Positions 34,300 to 42,049 of a DNA stretch of 64,000 bases are shown one piece after another. Positions within the stretch are counted from its first letter, which is position 1; each line of letters starts with the position of its first letter. The notes under the pieces are model-generated. The model was not told the origin of the DNA and ran no database searches. It saw nothing but the letters and a program-made list of their open reading frames with translations. The translations under genes were made by a program, and so were the position numbers. Source of the DNA: Epilithonimonas mollis (GTDB lineage Bacteria > Bacteroidota > Bacteroidia > Flavobacteriales > Weeksellaceae); NCBI RefSeq assembly GCF_900142325.1, contig NZ_FRAM01000001.1, forward strand, positions 1,488,001 to 1,552,000, read 5' to 3'.

Positions 34300-35367
34300 T
34301 TAAAGTGTATTAATATTATTCAGGTCTTCAAAAGCCTGTGTCAATCTCTTGATATAAGTTTCTTCGCCTTTTCTTACCCAGACTCTAGGATCGTAGAATT
34401 TCTTATTCGGCGCATCTGCTCCAGTTGGATTTCCGATCTGATGTCTAAGATAATCAATTTTTTCTGTCATGTAATCTCTGATACCTTCTGTGTATCCGAA
34501 CTGCAAATCAGTATCGATATTCATTTTTACAACACCATAGCTGATAGCTTCTCTGATCTCTTCCAAAGTAGAACCGGAACCACCATGGAATACAAAATTC
34601 ACAGGTTTTTCTCCAGTTCCGAATTTTTCCTGCACATATTTCTGAGAATTATCAAGAATTTTCGGGGTTAATTTTACATTTCCAGGTTTATAAACACCGT
34701 GTACGTTTCCAAAAGCAGCTGCAATGGTGAAATTGTCAGACACTTTTTTCAGGACTTCATATGCATATGCCACTTCTTCCGGCTGTGTATATAATTTTGA
34801 GCTATCCACGTCAGAATTGTCTACACCATCTTCTTCACCTCCTGTTACACCCAATTCGATTTCGAGAGTCATTCCCATCTTCGCCATTCTTTCAAAATAT
34901 CTTGAAGACACCTCAAGGTTTTCTTCAATCGGCTCTTCTGACAAATCTAACATATGGGAGGAATAAAGTGATTTCCCGTTTTGCTTGTAAAATTCTTCGC
35001 TGGCATCCAAAAGTCCATCTATCCAAGGTAACAATTTTTTTGCACAGTGGTCTGTATGAAGGATCACCGTTGCTCCGTAAGCTTCTGCCAAGGTATGGAT
35101 ATGTTTTGCGCCTGCGACAGCTCCAAGAATTGCTGCTTTTTGCCCATCATTGTTCAAACCTTTTCCAGCATTAAAGACTGAACCTCCGTTGGAAAACTGG
35201 ATAATTACAGGTGCATTAAGTTTCGCAGCAGTTTCCAAAGTTGCGTTGATATTGCTGGAACCAATTACATTGGCTGCCGGAAGTGCAAACTGCTTCTCTT
35301 TGGCATATTCAAATATTTCTGTTACTAAAGAACCAGTGGCAACTCCTGCCGGAAATTTTCTGCTCAT
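34300..35367 (-). CDS. fbaA: Class II fructose-bisphosphate aldolase
   Basis: This 355-residue zinc-dependent enzyme splits fructose-1,6-bisphosphate into two triose phosphates in glycolysis. The E. coli FbaA-type (class IIa) blocks are present: HTDHCAKKLLPWIDGLLD near residues 106-123 with catalytic Asp and zinc His, SSHMLDLSEEP near 136-146, LEIELGVTGGEEDGVD near 173-188, GNVHGVYKPGNVKL near 219-232, and FHGGSGSTLEEI near 260-271. Length is normal. The promoter candidate is TAATTTCG on the minus strand near 35407-35414. Confidence 0.95.
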   Translation of the reverse strand: MSRKFPAGVATGSLVTEIFEYAKEKQFALPAANVIGSSNINATLETAAKLNAPVIIQFSNGGSVFNAGKGLNNDGQKAAILGAVAGAKHIHTLAEAYGATVILHTDHCAKKLLPWIDGLLDASEEFYKQNGKSLYSSHMLDLSEEPIEENLEVSSRYFERMAKMGMTLEIELGVTGGEEDGVDNSDVDSSKLYTQPEEVAYAYEVLKKVSDNFTIAAAFGNVHGVYKPGNVKLTPKILDNSQKYVQEKFGTGEKPVNFVFHGGSGSTLEEIREAISYGVVKMNIDTDLQFGYTEGIRDYMTEKIDYLRHQIGNPTGADAPNKKFYDPRVWVRKGEETYIKRLTQAFEDLNNINTL

Positions 35368-35466
35368 TTTTATTATATTTTTAAGATTTTTTGGACTGTA
35401 AAGTTACGAAATTATTAACAATTATAATTTCAATTTCAACATGATATATTGACGATAATTTTAATA

Positions 35467-36339
35467 TTAATTCCTTTTATCATTTCCCCAAAGCAGTTTC
35501 TGCCGAATTGTTTCATAAAAGCTGAATTTTTTTGGTTTAATGAGAAACAGGGAGAACTCTGCTTTTTCGATGATGATTTCGCTTCCGACTTCCATGTGGT
35601 AAAGCCTGGAGTCCAGGGCCAGTGTATATTCCGGGACACGGCTTTTCACCGTCAGTTTTATTTTCGAGTCATCTTTTACGATAAGTGGGCGGACATTCAG
35701 GTTGTGTGGTGCTATTGGAGATATCGCAAAGTTGTCATTGCTGGGCGAGATAATCGGTCCTCCACAACTAAGTGAATATGCTGTCGAACCTGTCGGCGTG
35801 GAAACGATGAGCCCATCACCCCAGAAAACATTCAGGAACTCATCATTGATGTAAGATTCTACCGTAATCATGGATGTTGTTTCCTTTCTGGAAAGACTCA
35901 CGTCATTCAGCGCAAACGGAAAGTCGATATCGGTATTGCTGTCCGTGGTTATTTTGATAACGGAACGCTCGCTGATGTTATAGTTTTTCTCAAGAATAAT
36001 AGAATCGAGTTCATTAAAAATCTCGTCTTTTCGGAAATTGGCCAAAAAACCCAATCTTCCTGTATTGACACCGATAATAGGAATCTCCAGATCCTGTATA
36101 AATGTCAATGCATTAAGAATCGTTCCGTCTCCTCCAAAGCTGAACACGATATTGACTTTTTTATCGCTCAACTCTTCTTTTCCGTAAAATGTATCAAAGT
36201 CTTTTGAAAAATTCAGATTCTCCGCCATTTCCCTGTGAAGAACTACTGAAACGTCTCTGAGTGCCAATTCAGAAATAAATCTGTTAAGATACAGAAATGT
36301 ATCGAGGTCTTTTTTTTGAGAATAAATGGCTGCCTTCAT
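35467..36339 (-). CDS. nadK: NAD kinase
   Basis: This 290-residue enzyme phosphorylates NAD to NADP. The family signature FSFGGDGTILNA lies near residues 66-77, followed by GVNTGRLGFLANF near 93-105. The NE/D region LNDVSLSRKETTSM is near 145-158 and the conserved GDGLIVSTPTGSTAYSLSCGGP is near 173-194. It follows the CBS-domain gene by three bases, so the two form one operon. Confidence 0.95.
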   Translation of the reverse strand: MKAAIYSQKKDLDTFLYLNRFISELALRDVSVVLHREMAENLNFSKDFDTFYGKEELSDKKVNIVFSFGGDGTILNALTFIQDLEIPIIGVNTGRLGFLANFRKDEIFNELDSIILEKNYNISERSVIKITTDSNTDIDFPFALNDVSLSRKETTSMITVESYINDEFLNVFWGDGLIVSTPTGSTAYSLSCGGPIISPSNDNFAISPIAPHNLNVRPLIVKDDSKIKLTVKSRVPEYTLALDSRLYHMEVGSEIIIEKAEFSLFLIKPKKFSFYETIRQKLLWGNDKRN

Positions 36340-36342
36340 ATA

Positions 36343-36996
36343 TTAAATTTCCAAAAATTTCTGGAAAAATCCGAAGCGGTCTTTCAACAGCTCTTCTTTT
36401 TCGTCATTATAATGTTTATGAATCACAGTGTAGCCGTATCTTTCAAACGTTTCATCAATAGAGCTGAGATTTTCATTGCTTATTTTGAGCGTTATTTCAA
36501 TACTGTCTTCTTTGATAGCATTAATAAAAGTGCCGTAGATCTTAGCATTATTACTTTCAACAATCTGCGAAATCTCAGTCATAGAGTAATGTAATCCATT
36601 GGTCTGAACCGTCAGAATTGCTCCATTCTCAGAGAACAGAGGGTATTTTGAGAACTCATTGAAAATGTCATCGCAGGAAATGTACCCTAAATATTTTTCC
36701 TCCTTGGAAATCACCGGAACCACGTTGGCATTGAAGGTATAAAAAAGCTTGATGCTATCCAGCAGACTGCTGTCTTCCATTATTGCGAAACGTTCATAAT
36801 GGATGCTGAGTGAGTCCAGGCTTCCTTCCGGGCTGTCTTCCAGAAAAGATTGGCTTAAACCACCGAGGAAAATCCCCTTGTTAACAATAAAAACATGAGA
36901 ATATCCAAACTCCTTAGCCACTTCAGAAGCTTCTTCAATAGAGTCTCTGACAGCAAAAGCCGGATAATCTTTGGAAATATAGTCTTTGATAAACAT
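36343..36996 (-). CDS. CBS domain protein with ACT-like C-terminus
   Basis: This 217-residue soluble protein has two CBS motifs (about residues 1-60 and 70-125; note DSIEEASEVAKEFGYSHVFI and NANVVPVISKEEKYLGYISC), which bind adenine nucleotides in many regulators. Residues about 130-215 look like an ACT-type ligand domain (NGAILTVQTNGLHYSMTEIS, EITLKISNENLSS). It is directly upstream of nadK (three-base gap), so a role in sensing adenine nucleotide or NAD(P) state is plausible, but this is inference. Confidence 0.8.
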   Translation of the reverse strand: MFIKDYISKDYPAFAVRDSIEEASEVAKEFGYSHVFIVNKGIFLGGLSQSFLEDSPEGSLDSLSIHYERFAIMEDSSLLDSIKLFYTFNANVVPVISKEEKYLGYISCDDIFNEFSKYPLFSENGAILTVQTNGLHYSMTEISQIVESNNAKIYGTFINAIKEDSIEITLKISNENLSSIDETFERYGYTVIHKHYNDEKEELLKDRFGFFQKFLEI

Positions 36997-37057
36997 TATG
37001 CTAATTTACAAAAAATCCATGGCTACCAATATTTTTAAATTTTTTTATAAATTTTAA

Positions 37058-37065
37058 CAAAACTA
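37058..37065 (-). promoter_or_regulatory. -7 box for the CBS-nadK operon
   Basis: The minus strand reads TAGTTTTG, exact to TAnnTTTG, about 60 bases before the start at 36996. It lies back to back with the plus-strand promoter at 37066-37097. Confidence 0.5.
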
Positions 37066-37097
37066 TTGCTTTGTATTAAACTAAAAATATATCTTTG
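37066..37097 (+). promoter_or_regulatory. Promoter of a candidate small RNA
   Basis: TTG at 37066-37068 and TATCTTTG at 37090-37097 are spaced by 21 bases, both close to the Bacteroidota consensus. No coding region follows on this strand before a strong terminator at 37134-37167. Confidence 0.55.
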
Positions 37098-37102
37098 TCG
37101 CC

Positions 37103-37167
37103 TTTCATTTTTACTTTTTATTAGATTTATTTCAAACTGCGGCACTTCATTGTGCTTGCAGTTTTTT
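37103..37167 (+). ncRNA. Candidate small RNA with intrinsic terminator
   Basis: A plus-strand transcript of about 65 bases is predicted between two minus-strand genes. Its 3' half is a strong hairpin: AAACTGC (37134-37140) with GCAGTTT (37158-37164), then an inner GCAC/GTGC and a six-base loop, followed by TTTTTTATTT. There is no ATG in the transcript. In the minus direction the hairpin is not followed by a good T tract, so it does not look like a terminator of the neighbouring gene. The unstructured 5' half (U/A-rich) could be a base-pairing region. No known RNA family is recognised. Confidence 0.5.
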
Positions 37168-38320
37168 ATTTATTGGAAACATTGGTTTTTTTCAGGGAAA
37201 TATTCACAACTGTATTTACCGGCTGGCCGTTCTCTGTAAGAGGTTCTATTACAATATTATATTTGTCATTTTCATAAGTTTTGCTACCAAAAGGAATCAT
37301 ATAGTTTTTTGAATTTTCATCAACGATTTCCCGATAATCATTACTCATATTTCTTGTGAATTTCAAATAATCCTTATTGCTGCCAAAATAGATCAGCACA
37401 TCCTTTTCTTTCTTGATTATGGACTGGTCATTTTCATTGATCCATTCTTCCGGACCACGATTTTCCCATCCGTATCGTATATTATTGAGAAATTTTACAA
37501 CATCATCTTCATCAAAAAGTGCTACAAGATCATTAATTGTAAAATCCCGTTGCTGAGAATGTGTGTATTTTGCTAAATCTGCATCTTTATTAAGGACTTT
37601 TATATTATAATCATTTACGCTTGAATATATCAAATTTACATGTTGGTCTTTCCCAAAATCTCCAAATTCATATTTGCTGATATCAATTTTTCTTTTGACT
37701 TTTTCGCCTTTCTTATTTTCGAATTCTACAATTATATATGTGGTATCAGATTTCCGACCTCTCAGGCTGGTTCTTTCTACAGATCTCCCGTCTATCACAG
37801 TAGCTGTTGTGAAAATCTTAGTTTCTTCGAGAATTTTACCTTGTCCGCTTTCTATCGTCCAGGAAATAAGAAAGTAAAGCATTACTCCAGGAATAATTCC
37901 CATAGCAAAAAACAACGTAAAAAAAGCGCTGTAATCAAATCCCTGGCTATGAGCAACAGATCTCATTTTTTCTTTATCAATTGAGGTGAGAAATACAAAA
38001 GAACAGTAAAGAGAAAAGGAGATCAGAACACTTCCGCCAATACAGTAAAAAAAGTCATTGTTGATATTTTGCTTAGGAATTATGTAAAAGAACACAAAAA
38101 GTAAAATAATAGCCGAAGATAAAGATAAAATAAGATAAAATTTATTCTTATTAACCAGTCTCTTCACACTGTAATCTGTGTATTTTTCATAAGCTGACTG
38201 TTTAATTTCTTGCTTTTCCTCATCAGAAACATCCAATGAGCTTAGATACTTTTCGATTTCTGAACTGTAAGATTTTTTGACATATAAATCAAACACTTTC
38301 TCAACATTTGTAGTATTCAT
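37166..38320 (-). CDS. Membrane protein of unknown function (384 aa)
   Basis: I do not recognise this protein as a whole. Residues 1-55 are helical and charged (SSLDVSDEEKQEIKQSAYEK). Four membrane segments follow in two pairs (about 62-82, 90-112, 131-152 with IIPGVMLYFLISW). Residues about 165-235 form a beta-rich domain with RGRKSDTTYIIVEFENKKGE and VNLIYSS, which recalls the DUF3592 type. The C-terminal third is polar. It ends at the candidate small RNA terminator and lies ten bases or so downstream of the TrmH-like gene, so it may belong to that transcript. Confidence 0.7.
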   Translation of the reverse strand: MNTTNVEKVFDLYVKKSYSSEIEKYLSSLDVSDEEKQEIKQSAYEKYTDYSVKRLVNKNKFYLILSLSSAIILLFVFFYIIPKQNINNDFFYCIGGSVLISFSLYCSFVFLTSIDKEKMRSVAHSQGFDYSAFFTLFFAMGIIPGVMLYFLISWTIESGQGKILEETKIFTTATVIDGRSVERTSLRGRKSDTTYIIVEFENKKGEKVKRKIDISKYEFGDFGKDQHVNLIYSSVNDYNIKVLNKDADLAKYTHSQQRDFTINDLVALFDEDDVVKFLNNIRYGWENRGPEEWINENDQSIIKKEKDVLIYFGSNKDYLKFTRNMSNDYREIVDENSKNYMIPFGSKTYENDKYNIVIEPLTENGQPVNTVVNISLKKTNVSNK

Positions 38321-38331
38321 AGTATATAGTT

Positions 38332-38862
38332 TTAGTTCAAATTTTTTGCAAATTCCCAGATTACAATCCCCCCACAGACACTTACATTCAGAGAATGTTT
38401 TGTTCCGAGTTGAGGAATTTCCAGGAAAGTACCAATATTAGGCAAAGCTTCATCACTGATTCCATCCACTTCATTTCCGAGAATCAGAGCATACTTTTTC
38501 TCTGAGTCAATTTGGAAATCAGAGATCAGTTGACTGGATGAAGTTTGTTCAATACCGATAATTTCGAAGTTTTCTTTCTTAAGATCTTCAATAGCGACAT
38601 TAATATCCATTTCATAAACCCAGTCCACACTTTCCGTTGCACCAAGTGCTGCCTTATGGATTTCGCGGTGAGGCGGCTGGGGAGTGATGCCACAGAGAAT
38701 GATTTTTTCTATCAAGAAAGCATCGCCGGTTCGGAAAATCGCACCGACATTGTGCATGCTTCTCACATTGTCAAGAACTACAACCAACGGAATTTTTGCC
38801 GTATTCTTAAAAGTCTCGACATCTATTCTTCCAAGTTCTTCGAGTTTCAGTTTCTTCGTCAT
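38332..38862 (-). CDS. SPOUT-class RNA methyltransferase (TrmH/SpoU family)
   Basis: This 176-residue protein is a short SpoU-type methyltransferase that likely methylates a 2'-O-ribose of tRNA or rRNA with S-adenosylmethionine. Motif 1 is LDNVRSMHNVGAIFRTGDA near residues 30-48 (N and R are catalytic in the family), motif 2 is LILGNEVDGIS near 126-136, and motif 3 is IPQLGTKHSLNVSVCGGI near 148-165. It has only the catalytic knot domain, so the exact target cannot be named. Its ATG shares a base with the stop codon of the bestrophin gene upstream (TAATG). Confidence 0.9.
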   Translation of the reverse strand: MTKKLKLEELGRIDVETFKNTAKIPLVVVLDNVRSMHNVGAIFRTGDAFLIEKIILCGITPQPPHREIHKAALGATESVDWVYEMDINVAIEDLKKENFEIIGIEQTSSSQLISDFQIDSEKKYALILGNEVDGISDEALPNIGTFLEIPQLGTKHSLNVSVCGGIVIWEFAKNLN

Positions 38863-39749
38863 TAGGCTTTATTTGAAATTAAATTGATGCTTCTTTCTAT
38901 ATTTTGGGAAATAGCTTCCATCGGAATATCATTTTCATCATTATTGAACGGATCCTCAATCTCTTCTGCTATCAGCTCCAGACTCATCAGGACATAATAA
39001 ACAAACATTGTAATCGGTATCATAAAAATGCCAAGAATCACAACATTGGCAATCGGCAGAGCCATGACATAAAAAATGATAAACTTCTTGATGAAAGAAG
39101 AATAAGAATAAGGAATCGGTGTGTTTTTAATTCTTTCGCAACCGCCGCAAACATCCAGAAATCCGGACAATTGGGTATCCAGAAACAGCATTTCCGTGTC
39201 AGAAATTTTTCCTTCTTTTTTTAGCTGGTATAATTTCTTTGTTAAAAGGAAAACCAGCTCTGCCGGAGGATGATGCTGCAGTTCTTTTGCAAGGTCAGAA
39301 AAATCCTTGTCCAGAACCAGTCTGGTAGATTCCTTAGAAAGATGGCTCGATAGAAAATAGGGTAAAAACCTCAGGTATTTTGCAATCTGATTCCTGTTTT
39401 TCACATCCGTTTCCGGAAGAATACTGTTGATCTTGATGATAAAATTCCTGCAATCATTCACCAGTTTGCCCCAAAGTTTCCGGCCTTCCCACCACCGGTC
39501 GTAAGCTGTGTTTGTCCTGAAAACCAATAGCAGAGATAAAACAAATCCTAGCAGAGAATGGATCATCCCAATATTACTTATGGAAGATTTTGAAGTAAGA
39601 TTCAGGTATTCAACTTCCAGGAAATAAATCCCGTAGGAATATGCTCCTACCAATAATATCGAAGGAAAAAGAATCTTCAGCGTATCCGATTTGTGAAGGC
39701 TGATTAGTATTTTAAGGAAATTTTTCGTGTTATAGGCGCGCATAAACAA
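38862..39749 (-). CDS. Bestrophin family ion channel protein
   Basis: This 295-residue membrane protein matches bacterial bestrophins (YneE/RFP-TM family), which form pentameric channels. The conserved N-terminal region has two membrane segments (about 25-45 and 60-82) followed by the signature LLVFRTNTAYDRWWEGRKLWG near 80-100. Two more segments lie near 215-260 (YVMALPIANVVILGIFMIP). The end carries the DPFNNDENDIPME stretch that resembles the calcium-clasp region of animal bestrophins. Ion selectivity is unknown. A consensus -7 box lies 13 bases before the start. Confidence 0.88.
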   Translation of the reverse strand: MFMRAYNTKNFLKILISLHKSDTLKILFPSILLVGAYSYGIYFLEVEYLNLTSKSSISNIGMIHSLLGFVLSLLLVFRTNTAYDRWWEGRKLWGKLVNDCRNFIIKINSILPETDVKNRNQIAKYLRFLPYFLSSHLSKESTRLVLDKDFSDLAKELQHHPPAELVFLLTKKLYQLKKEGKISDTEMLFLDTQLSGFLDVCGGCERIKNTPIPYSYSSFIKKFIIFYVMALPIANVVILGIFMIPITMFVYYVLMSLELIAEEIEDPFNNDENDIPMEAISQNIERSINLISNKA

Positions 39750-39762
39750 AAACTATTATTTG

Positions 39763-39770
39763 CAAAGATA
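39763..39770 (-). promoter_or_regulatory. -7 box for the bestrophin operon
   Basis: The minus strand reads TATCTTTG, exact to TAnnTTTG, 13 bases before the ATG at 39749, giving a leader of under ten bases. Confidence 0.55.
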
Positions 39771-39843
39771 AGTGTTAGAATTATTAATTTTCAGATAGAC
39801 TTAATCGAAATATTTTTAAATTTAGACTTTTAAAAACCAATCG

Positions 39844-41376
39844 ATGTCAGATAAAGAAAAATTCATAACCGCGCTGAATGCAAAATATAATCCGAAAGGC
39901 GAGCATATCATTCTGGGGAAAGGCATGCTGGACGGTGAAGTTGTTACCGAAGTCAACGTTTCTATTCCGCTGAAAACCGTGAACAGACATGGACTGATTG
40001 CCGGCGCAACAGGAACAGGGAAAACCAAGACGCTTCAGGTTTTTGTAGAGCAGTTGTCTCACACAGGAGTACCGACTTTGGTTATGGACATCAAAGGTGA
40101 TTTATCCGGAATTGCTGAAGCCGGGACAGAAAATGACAACATCAAAGACCGATATTCTAAAACGAAACTGCCTTATTCGCCACAAAGTTTCCCGGTAGAA
40201 TTGATGACCATTTCCGGCGCAAAAGGCGTCAAACTTCGTGCGACGGTTTTGGAATTCGGACCGATTTTATTGAGCAAAATTCTTGGTTTGAATGACACGC
40301 AGCAAAGCATCATGTCCATTGTTTTCAAATATTGTGATGATAAAGCTTTGCCCCTGGTGGATTTGCAGGATTTGAAGAAAGTTTTGCAATATGTAACGGA
40401 TAATCCGATTGGAAAAAAGGAATTGGCAGATAATTATGGTTCGATCGCTTCCGCATCTTTGGGCGCCATTCTTCGTTCGATTGTGGCGATGGAACAGCAA
40501 GGTGCTACTACGTTTTTCGGTGAACCGAGTTTTGATGTTGAAGACCTTTTGAAAATAAGAGACGGGAAAGGTGTTGTGAATATTTTCCGGGTTGATGACA
40601 TCCAGAACAAACCGAATCTTTTCTCAACCTTTATTCTGTCATTGTTTGCAGAGATCTATATGACTTTTCCCGAGGAAGGCGACAGCGGGAAACCGAAGCT
40701 GGTTTTATTCATAGATGAAGCGCATTTACTTTTTAATGAAGCTTCAAAAACTTTGCTTTCCCAAATCGAAACGATGGTAAAACTGATCCGGTCAAAAGGA
40801 ATCGGAATTTATTTCATTACTCAGGTCCCGGGTGATGTTCCGGAAAACATCCTGAGTCAGTTAGGTTTGAAAATCCAGCATGCTTTGAGAGGTTTTACGG
40901 CGAAAGACCGAAAACAAATTGAAAAAGCTGTGGAAAATTATCCAACCACTGACTTTTATAAAGCCAATGAACTCATTCAAAACCTTGGAATCGGGGAAGC
41001 TTTTGTAACGGCTTTGGACGAGAAAGGAATTCCAACGCCATTAGTTCAAACATACTTGATTTCGCCGGAAAGCAGAATGGATATTCTGACCGAATCAGAA
41101 ATCGATGAACTGACCAGAAATTCGGACCTTGTCAGAAAATATGAGCAAAGTATCGATAAAGAAAGTGCCTACGAAATCCTAAACAAAAGAATCGAGGAAC
41201 ATACACAAACCGTTATTCCTAAACCGACAAGAGGGAAAGCAGCGCAACCAAAAGAAGAACCGGGAATGTTTGAACAAGTCATCGAAAGCCGGGCCGGAAA
41301 AACCTTTCTGAACACTTTGGCAAGAGAAGGTGCGAAGTTCATTCTGGGAATGTTCAGTATGAAAAAAAGAAGGTAA
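39844..41376 (+). CDS. HerA-like P-loop ATPase (DUF853 family)
   Basis: This 510-residue protein is a HerA/FtsK-superfamily ATPase of the DUF853 (YjgR) type. Walker A is AGATGTGKTKTLQ near residues 52-64, Walker B with catalytic Glu is KLVLFIDEAHLLF near 284-296, and the arginine-rich KLIRSKGIGIYFITQVPGD segment is near 315-333. The C-terminal 60 residues are basic (TRGKAAQPKEEP ... MKKRR). Its role is unknown; relatives pump or translocate DNA. The next gene follows after two bases and encodes a small membrane protein, so they are co-transcribed. Confidence 0.88.
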   Translation: MSDKEKFITALNAKYNPKGEHIILGKGMLDGEVVTEVNVSIPLKTVNRHGLIAGATGTGKTKTLQVFVEQLSHTGVPTLVMDIKGDLSGIAEAGTENDNIKDRYSKTKLPYSPQSFPVELMTISGAKGVKLRATVLEFGPILLSKILGLNDTQQSIMSIVFKYCDDKALPLVDLQDLKKVLQYVTDNPIGKKELADNYGSIASASLGAILRSIVAMEQQGATTFFGEPSFDVEDLLKIRDGKGVVNIFRVDDIQNKPNLFSTFILSLFAEIYMTFPEEGDSGKPKLVLFIDEAHLLFNEASKTLLSQIETMVKLIRSKGIGIYFITQVPGDVPENILSQLGLKIQHALRGFTAKDRKQIEKAVENYPTTDFYKANELIQNLGIGEAFVTALDEKGIPTPLVQTYLISPESRMDILTESEIDELTRNSDLVRKYEQSIDKESAYEILNKRIEEHTQTVIPKPTRGKAAQPKEEPGMFEQVIESRAGKTFLNTLAREGAKFILGMFSMKKRR

Positions 41377-41378
41377 CG

Positions 41379-41999
41379 ATGGATTACAAATTGATTTCGA
41401 GATTACAGACACTGCTTCCTTTGGGATATTTTTACCTGATTGTTCTAGGGATTTTGAAGGACGGTGTTTTTTTCTATATGTTGGGAATTAATTTCATCAA
41501 ATTCTCTTCTATTACAGATGTTTTGATGAGCCCTATTGCCGATTTGACACGGTATCCAGTTCTGTTAATTGCTGTTATAGCTATCAATTATGCGCTGTTT
41601 CTTTACAACCGATATCAAGTTAAGAACAGTCATAAAAATTGGGTCCGGAGTTCTTTTGTGTACAAAAAATTTTGGGCAAACCATAAAAGCGCAACTGAGC
41701 AAGACTTCAAAAATCACATTAAAAACCAATTTTTAAATTCGCTTCTGATGATGGTCGCTTGTTTCTTCTTAGGCGGAGGCATTGGATTTGGAATCACTGC
41801 AAGAGACAGAATTGAAAACAACAAAATGACATTCGATTATAAAATAACCTATGATTCGGGGAAAACTGCAGAAGTGTATATGATTGATTCTAACAGTGTT
41901 TATTATTTCTTCGTAGAGAAAGGACAGAAAAACATCACGATTTCTCCAACTGGTTCTATAGAGAAAGTGGAATTAATCAATAATCGTATGCTAAAATGA
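41379..41999 (+). CDS. Membrane protein of unknown function (206 aa)
   Basis: I do not recognise this protein. It has hydrophobic segments at about residues 13-38, 55-76 and 118-138 (SLLMMVACFFLGGGIGFGI), then a C-terminal polar beta-like domain of about 65 residues (DYKITYDSGKTAEVYMIDSNS). It starts two bases after the HerA-like gene and is probably translated with it. No catalytic motif is visible. Confidence 0.75.
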   Translation: MDYKLISRLQTLLPLGYFYLIVLGILKDGVFFYMLGINFIKFSSITDVLMSPIADLTRYPVLLIAVIAINYALFLYNRYQVKNSHKNWVRSSFVYKKFWANHKSATEQDFKNHIKNQFLNSLLMMVACFFLGGGIGFGITARDRIENNKMTFDYKITYDSGKTAEVYMIDSNSVYYFFVEKGQKNITISPTGSIEKVELINNRMLK

Positions 42000-42001
42000 A
42001 A

Positions 42002-42031
42002 TTTTGGATTACAATAATAAAATTAACTTTG
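42002..42031 (+). promoter_or_regulatory. Promoter of the DnaQ-type exonuclease gene
   Basis: TTTTG at 42002-42006 and TAACTTTG at 42024-42031 are spaced by 17 bases. The leader before the ATG at 42050 is about 14 bases and contains an ATG-TAG start-stop pair at 42044-42049 directly before the true ATG. Confidence 0.6.
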
Positions 42032-42049
42032 TAGAACGAAAAAATGTAG

